Assembly: GCA_020002185.1 (NCBI GenBank)
Contig: CM034541.1
Span: 33,975,852-34,039,851, forward strand
Origin: Paraescarpia echinospica
Taxonomy: Eukaryota > Annelida > Polychaeta > Sabellida > Siboglinidae
Reading direction: 5' to 3'
Length of the DNA stretch: 64,000 nucleotides
Each line of letters starts with the position of its first letter. Within the stretch, counting starts at the first letter, position 1. Below, piece after piece: positions 58,396-64,000 of the stretch. The notes under the pieces are model-generated. The model worked only from the letters and a program-made list of their open reading frames with translations, did not search any database and was not told the DNA's origin. A program made the translations under genes and the position numbers.

Positions 58396-58436
58396 CTGTA
58401 TATATATATACATATACATATATATATATAAATAAA
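58396..58436. repeat. AT/ACAT microsatellite
   Basis: tatatatatatacatatacatatatatat run in AT-rich sequence without genes (58100-59800). Confidence 0.9.
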
Positions 58437-59814
58437 TACAGAAGTAATTATAACAACATGGGTTCACTTGGCAGCTGGCTTTTAAAACAGGACAGACCTA
58501 TGATATCTCACAATATGGAAAGCATGAAGAAAGTGTCTATTTGGTGAGCACAACAGTTATAACATTGGAGAGGACTTCAATGGACTGAATGAGTAACAAC
58601 TGAGAAGTCTACAAAATGCTAGCCAAGGATTTATTTGAGGAGTTCTTGTAGCTACTATTAAGTCAATCTGACTGAATACTGTGACAGGCTGGTCTGGCCA
58701 GTAGAAACTAGACATTCTTACAACAAGTTTGTGCAAGGTATGATTAAATTTACAAACATCAAACACAACACAATAATATCAACGAGTCGAGTTTGATTCA
58801 GCAATCATTTGTATAGTCCCTGTTTTCAAAGTCAAAAAATAAGCTGAACTAATTTTATAAGTGAGCTACATAAGAGTACTGACTTGTTTTGCTTTTTATC
58901 ACCAATGCTGTGCAGGGTGCTATTTACAAAATCTGCCAGAAGAGTTGATGTGCAACCTAGCTGGTTCATTGCGTTCTACTTAAATGCAATTGTACATATA
59001 AAATATCTCATGTTTTTATGAAAGATTAATGTATCATTTATATTATTTCACAAGTTATATAATGAACAAAATTATAAATTTATGTAAACATGTCTTAGTT
59101 AGATTATGAGTTTCTGACATATTTCTGACATTGTCTTGTTTGTCTTATTTGATGAAAATATGTGCCTTTCTGATTTGATGAAATATAACATTCAATAATT
59201 ACAACAGAATTTACCTTAAATTTCAGAAATGGAATTTTGAAAAGGAAAATCAGTAGCCCCAAATTTGGCTGTGACCATTTCGACCTAAAGTGCTTTACAC
59301 AAACACAGATAATTTTGAGAGAGTAACTTATTCGGCGGGCCAGTAACTTATAAAATCTACTAGCGACTGGATAAAAAGTGTAACGTCAAGACCGGGACAC
59401 CACATAACAATATAACCTAAATCAAGTTACGTAACATGCTGACTACATTTATAAATTAACCAAATACATGTCTGCAAAATGTTGTCAATGAACCAAATGA
59501 AGTGCCAATAAGATTTGTTATTAAAACAAGTACAACTCCAGTCAAAGTGAAAGTAAACATCAACTCACAACAATGTACATAACGCTGGAGTGTAACTGGG
59601 TATTTTTATCCAGATAGATCACACTTTGTTTTCACATATATAATTACAATATATTACCGTACAATACATATACAATTAATAAATTATATGTCCATTACAT
59701 TATTTTTGTGTGGATAAATAAAATTTTGAAACATACGTTATATATAATTTAGTTACCATATTTTCATTTTTGTGGTGAATAAATAATTACTACAAAAGTA
59801 AAAAATATTTACAA

Positions 59815-59925
59815 ACAGTGCATTATAGTATAAAAAATGATTTGGTTTATATTATTTCGTGAAAACATTAACAAAAAAAGGGTAAAGAAAATCAATGGTT
59901 TGGTGTCAGGATTGAACCGGCATCG
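59815..59925. repeat. Direct repeat, left copy (partner 63756-63850)
   Basis: cagtgcattatagtataaaa, tgatttggtttatatta.ttcg and aatcaa.ggtttg recur in the same order and orientation at 63756-63850, about 3.94 kb apart. Confidence 0.8.
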
Positions 59926-59927
59926 CC

Positions 59928-60003
59928 CGATCATAAAATAAATGACAAGAAACCAACGCGTTTACCAACTGAGCTAGCTTGTTCCTCTATGATGACTAGT
60001 GTT
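59928..60003 (-). other. tRNA-like sequence (SINE head or tRNA pseudogene)
   Basis: On the minus strand an A-box-like gctagctcagttggtaaacg and a B-box-like ggttcaatcc are about 45 bases apart. The arms do not fold into a clean cloverleaf, so it is more likely a tRNA-derived repeat than a working tRNA. Confidence 0.5.
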
Positions 60004-60115
60004 TGTATTACATCGGTATATCGCACAATAACTCATTCTGATGCTCGTTTCGACCCGAAAGCTATCCTTGTAAACATGTTCTGAATGCATGGAAAGGTTT
60101 GGCCTGTTGCGAGTA
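59982..60115. repeat. Inverted repeat, left arm (partner 63340-63465)
   Basis: aactcattctgatgctcgtt, gacccgaaagcta and tgaatgcatggaaagg match the reverse complement of 63340-63465. Two more diverged arms are 62050-62190 and 62935-63060. Confidence 0.85.
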
Positions 60116-60717
60116 TGGATCATAATTTATGTGACGTCACATCTCAGCATCCCGAAAAGCACGCCAAAAATATGCATATTCGAAAATGTCCGGATTCACA
60201 GCATAAAATGTGTAATTTCTAATTCATTGAATTTTTATTTTTTTTTGCTTGGTGGACATGGAAATAGATAACAGGATGTAATATAATATGAATTCAAGCA
60301 ATAGGTATTTTTATTCCATTTAATAAAAAATGATATATACTGTAGTAAAGGTAAATGTTCCATGTATCTGTAATCATCAATCTTAAAAACATAGCTACCC
60401 CAGTAGGCTATCTTTTGAAAACACAAATTCAACTGGTTAATCTAAAGAATAAAACAGGACCAACAACAGAGCATGAACCATGTAATACTTCAGTTTTTAT
60501 GCTTTACATTGATTACCTGACATGTTTACACGTATTGTTGAAAATTACGGTCTACTTTTTGCATGAGCTTGATTTGAAAACAATGAGCAATAATACCTCA
60601 ACATATCTTGTTTCTTATTCATGCTGAAAATATATGTTGACACTTGCATTGTCTTTATAGTGATTAACGATTAATTACAGAAATATTGCACACAATCATC
60701 ACTAAATTAGGTTTTGA

Positions 60718-60800
60718 CTGGCTATTGACCGGGTTTTGAGCCAGTTTTGACCAGGTTAAAACTGTGCGGTTAAAACCGGGCCGTTAAAACCATTCAACCC
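60718..60800. repeat. Palindromic gttaaaac-rich stretch
   Basis: Dense ggttaaaac/gttttgac motifs (gcggttaaaaccgggccgtt). It recalls the subterminal style of the hAT-like element at 53951 but is not the same sequence, and no partner end was found. Confidence 0.4.
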
Positions 60801-61122
60801 TGGTATTAATGGTTCACGTGTAGGTGTAACAAAGTTGTGCAGATAACAACTGAAGATACCAAACTTACCAGTTACCCTCACCGTACATTGATTGCTGTTT
60901 TTGAAAAGAGGCCAATGACATCATGACATGATGCTATCTGTCAGTCTCTACACACTAGATACACATTATCTTGAAATATGACACAGTGTTGCAGCTGTCA
61001 GGTGTGATGCATGGTTGCAATGTAACATCTATTTGAGGACACGATAAATACCTAAACTCCCTATGACATGTTTGGTACATTTCAAATGCAGTATTGTTAA
61101 ATTCACTGCTGATGTGATACTG

Positions 61123-61153
<31 letters not shown>

Positions 61154-61157
61154 TATG
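61123..61157. repeat. (TA)n microsatellite
   Basis: Pure tatata run with one break. Confidence 0.95.
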
Positions 61158-62049
61158 ATGCCCTTTCTATGTGATCAGTGTAAAGCAAGTGGTATCGTAA
61201 AAAAATGGATATAGGTATGTGGTTGTAAAGGTATGTGGTTGTAAGTGTACCCAAGTGACACCCCCTGTTACACGTGCAACCACAAGTTTGCAGCCCCCTA
61301 TCAGTGCTACACATGGTATCCCATCAATTTTTTTGGGGGATCCAAGTAATACACACATTGACTTATGCCAGGATGCATCAAATAGAATGCATGTTGTTTC
61401 CTTCATAGCTTGGCACTAAAAACAAATTTACCCTGTTTCCGTGTCACAAATTAGGCTTGCAAAATCAACCTTCTATGAGACATGTGCACTTACAATTAAA
61501 CGGTTGCTACATCGAGGCTACTTTTATGTCTAATATATCTACCAAGTACAATGTATCATTTGATGTGAAATGGTTGCCATTGTTGGCAGCAATTATTATA
61601 AACAATGTACATGAAATCAACATGCTTAAAGGTTTGCCAACTCGAGAACTTACCCAAATACATTTACTCCAACTCATTTGATATGTATCCCCAGCCACTT
61701 CACTGTGTCTGTCTGGAGTAGCAGTAATACTCCATCAGGATTTAAATATGAAATGCATGCAGTCATTGTTATAATGTCATTAACCGCATGCCTCATTCAA
61801 TAACAGTTTTTCAAAAATGTAATTAAAGGGAATAAAAAAAAACTATTCCTTGAATTCATATTATATTACATCTTCCTGTATATTTCCGTTTCTACCAAGA
61901 CAATATTTTTACCAGAATTAAATAAATTAATAATTCCACAATTTACGCTGTGCAACTGGTCTTCTTCGAATTTGCATATTTTTTGTGCACTTTTCGGTAT
62001 GACTACATGTGACATCAGAGGTGCGAATGTTGCGCAACATGCCAGTACT

Positions 62050-62190
62050 TTCAATACATTCGCAGCATGTCTACAATGATAGATGATGGGTCAAAGCAAG
62101 CATCAGAATGAGTTATTGTATGGTATTCCGATGTAATATAAATACTACTGGTAGTCATAATAGAGGAACAAGCATTTATTTTACGGTCCC
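62050..62190. repeat. Inverted repeat, inner left arm (partner 62935-63060)
   Basis: gggtcaaagcaagcatcaga, atgagttattgtatggtatt and aatagaggaacaagca pair with the reverse complement of 62935-63060. The arms enclose about 750 bases that include the tRNA-like 62490-62560. Confidence 0.8.
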
Positions 62191-62489
62191 ACATGAATAC
62201 CAACTTTGTTGAAAAAAATGAAGCGACAGAACCTCCGCTCCAGTCAACCTGACAACGTCAACAAGACAAGCTGACTGCAAAAACCTTCGCCGCTTCAACT
62301 TATTTTGAAAAAAATGGTTTTGAATACAACCCAGGAAAACTAATCTACATCAGTAAAATACATACACACACACATGAAAATATTGTATCCAATTGCAGAA
62401 AGTAATGTTGTATATGATACCATAACATTGTATGAAGGAAAAGCTGTACAATTTGGCATAACCCTGAATCCGGAAACCATTTCACATCA

Positions 62490-62560
62490 ATCCTGCGTGG
62501 ACGAGTGGTTAAGTGCATTGGCTCAGCACGTCCGGTTATACTACCGACATGAGTTCCAGA
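62490..62560 (+). other. Second tRNA-like sequence
   Basis: gcgtggacgagtggttaagt with cattggctcagc resembles the D-arm of type II (Leu/Ser) tRNAs. The downstream ggttatactaccg is a poor B box. Probably repeat-derived. Confidence 0.3.
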
Positions 62561-62934
62561 TGGCAAACTTTTTAAAAACTTTTTTTTATCTTTTCACAAA
62601 GTAATATAAACCAAGGCTTGAAGCCATTTTTACAATATGATACAATGTTTACAATTAAATATATCAAAAGTTTTCTGGTAATTATTTATTCGCGACAAAA
62701 CTGAAAACCATACTATATTACCGGGAATGTATGGCCTACAATTTCTGTTGATCTTGTATTTACATTTATCCAGACAAACCACAGTTTGTTTCACATATAG
62801 TATATACTTATGATAAACTACTGTAGAGTATATAGTAAAAGGATTAATTTTCAATTTTAATCAGTGCAATTACCAATCTGTGCAATTCTTTCTTTGACGC
62901 TATTCTTCATTAGTTAATTTGAAGATTAATCCCT

Positions 62935-63060
62935 TTGTTCCTCTATTATGGCTAGCATTTATATTACATCAGAATACCACACAATAACTCATTCTGATGC
63001 TTTCTTTGACCCAACATCTACCGTTGTAAAAATCCAGTGAATGTATTGCAAGTGCTGGCA
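62935..63060. repeat. Inverted repeat, inner right arm
   Basis: gttcctctattatggctagc, acaataactcattctgatgc and tttgacccaaca; complement of 62050-62190. Confidence 0.8.
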
Positions 63061-63339
63061 TGTTGCGTGACATTCGCGAATCTAACGTCACTATACCACG
63101 TGATTACCTAGCTCATTAAAGGAAATAAAAATAAGGCATTAGCTAAAATCCTTTTTCCATGTGTACACACAGTTTAACCTTGTATGTAACATTTGACAAC
63201 ACTAAAAAATACAGAAAAATACATTTGTAGCATAAATTCGATTTTAAACCCATCTGTGTAGCGATTCCCACGGAAAAAAAAATTTAATGAGCTAGGCGAT
63301 CACGTGGTATCGGGACGTCACTTATGACCCACACTCGCA

Positions 63340-63465
63340 TCAGGCCGACCCTTTCCATGCATTCAGGGCATGTTTACAAGTATAGCTTTTGGGTCGAAAC
63401 GAGTGTCAGAATGAGTTATTATGCAATATTCCGATGAAATACAAACACTAGTCATCATAGGGGAA
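63340..63465. repeat. Inverted repeat, outer right arm
   Basis: tttccatgcattcagggcat, gggtcgaaacgag and cactagtcatcatagg; complement of 59982-60115, about 3.2 kb away. Confidence 0.85.
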
Positions 63466-63755
63466 CAAGCAGTTATCTTACCGTTCCACATGAATCAAAT
63501 TTTATTCAAAACAATGAATGCGAATGTGCCTACAAGTCGACTAGGTTTCGCCGAGCTTGGGCTCGTTTTCAGAATAATTATATCGAATGCAACCAACGAG
63601 AGATAATCTACACCAATAAACATACATAGCAAACATATATCGTATCCAGCTACAGAAAGTAACGTGTATAATCTCATAATATCACTAGAATAAAATAGAC
63701 TTAAATCGGTGAGCGAATTTCTGTGGCGAATAAATAATTACTACCAAAATATTTA

Positions 63756-63850
63756 CAAACAGTGCATCATAGTATAAAAATGATTTGGTTTATATTACTT
63801 CGCGAAAACATAAACCAAAAAAATCAACGGTTTGCAGGGGTAGAACTACC
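63756..63850. repeat. Direct repeat, right copy
   Basis: See 59815-59925. After it the sequence changes to a short run of ctagtccg repeats (63855-63925). Confidence 0.8.
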
Positions 63851-64000
63851 CACTAGTCCGCTAGTCCGTACACTAGTAAAGATTACGGCGGACTAGTAAA
63901 TCCGCCTACCAACTAGTCCGGCTGTCTAGTAAAAATCAGCATGTTGCATGATGCCACCATCCGTACCATTGACAAACTAATTCTTTACGTAATGAGGCGA

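Overview
This window is nuclear DNA from an animal, most likely a marine invertebrate. Coding sequence is split into short exons with GT..AG introns. Introns are full of minisatellites, TIR elements, a tRNA-derived SINE and LINE fragments. A lophotrochozoan such as a mollusc or annelid is my best guess, but nothing here fixes the phylum.

Two conserved metabolic genes lie tail to tail. On the + strand, GALK2 (N-acetylgalactosamine kinase, GHMP family) enters from the left. Its six C-terminal coding exons run from 7234 to a stop at 17899-17901, and the exons for roughly the first 95 residues are outside the window. On the - strand, HMGCR (HMG-CoA reductase) is complete as a coding sequence. It has 19 coding exons from the ATG at 55941-55939 to the stop at 23059-23057, and the exon lengths sum to 2718 bases, an open frame of 905 residues. 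The membrane/sterol-sensing part is in exons 1-8, a variable acidic linker in exon 9, and the catalytic domain in exons 10-19. All four catalytic residues and the regulatory serine are present. A splice acceptor 6 bases before the ATG implies a non-coding first exon further right.

Layout: 1-1304, LINE reverse-transcriptase fragment; 2309-3551, TIR element with TA target duplication; 5181-7064, two minisatellites; 7234-17901, GALK2 with three more minisatellites, a SINE and MITEs; 17902-23056, 3' flanks and probable UTRs, with a MITE; 23057-55947, HMGCR with seven minisatellite arrays, a probable hAT element, a TIR element and a second SINE; 55948-64000, no recognisable gene, LINE tail, tRNA-like sequences and a nested family of direct and inverted repeats.

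The most unusual signal is in the minisatellites. About a dozen arrays occupy roughly a quarter of the window. Three of them abut an exon, and their unit carries a copy of that exon's splice junction with some exon bases: the acceptor of GALK2 exon 9233-9331, the acceptor of HMGCR exon 17 and the donor of HMGCR exon 7. A fourth case is a single duplication of the start of HMGCR exon 14, now followed by a TG microsatellite. So these introns appear to hold tens of decoy splice sites built by tandem duplication of real exon edges.
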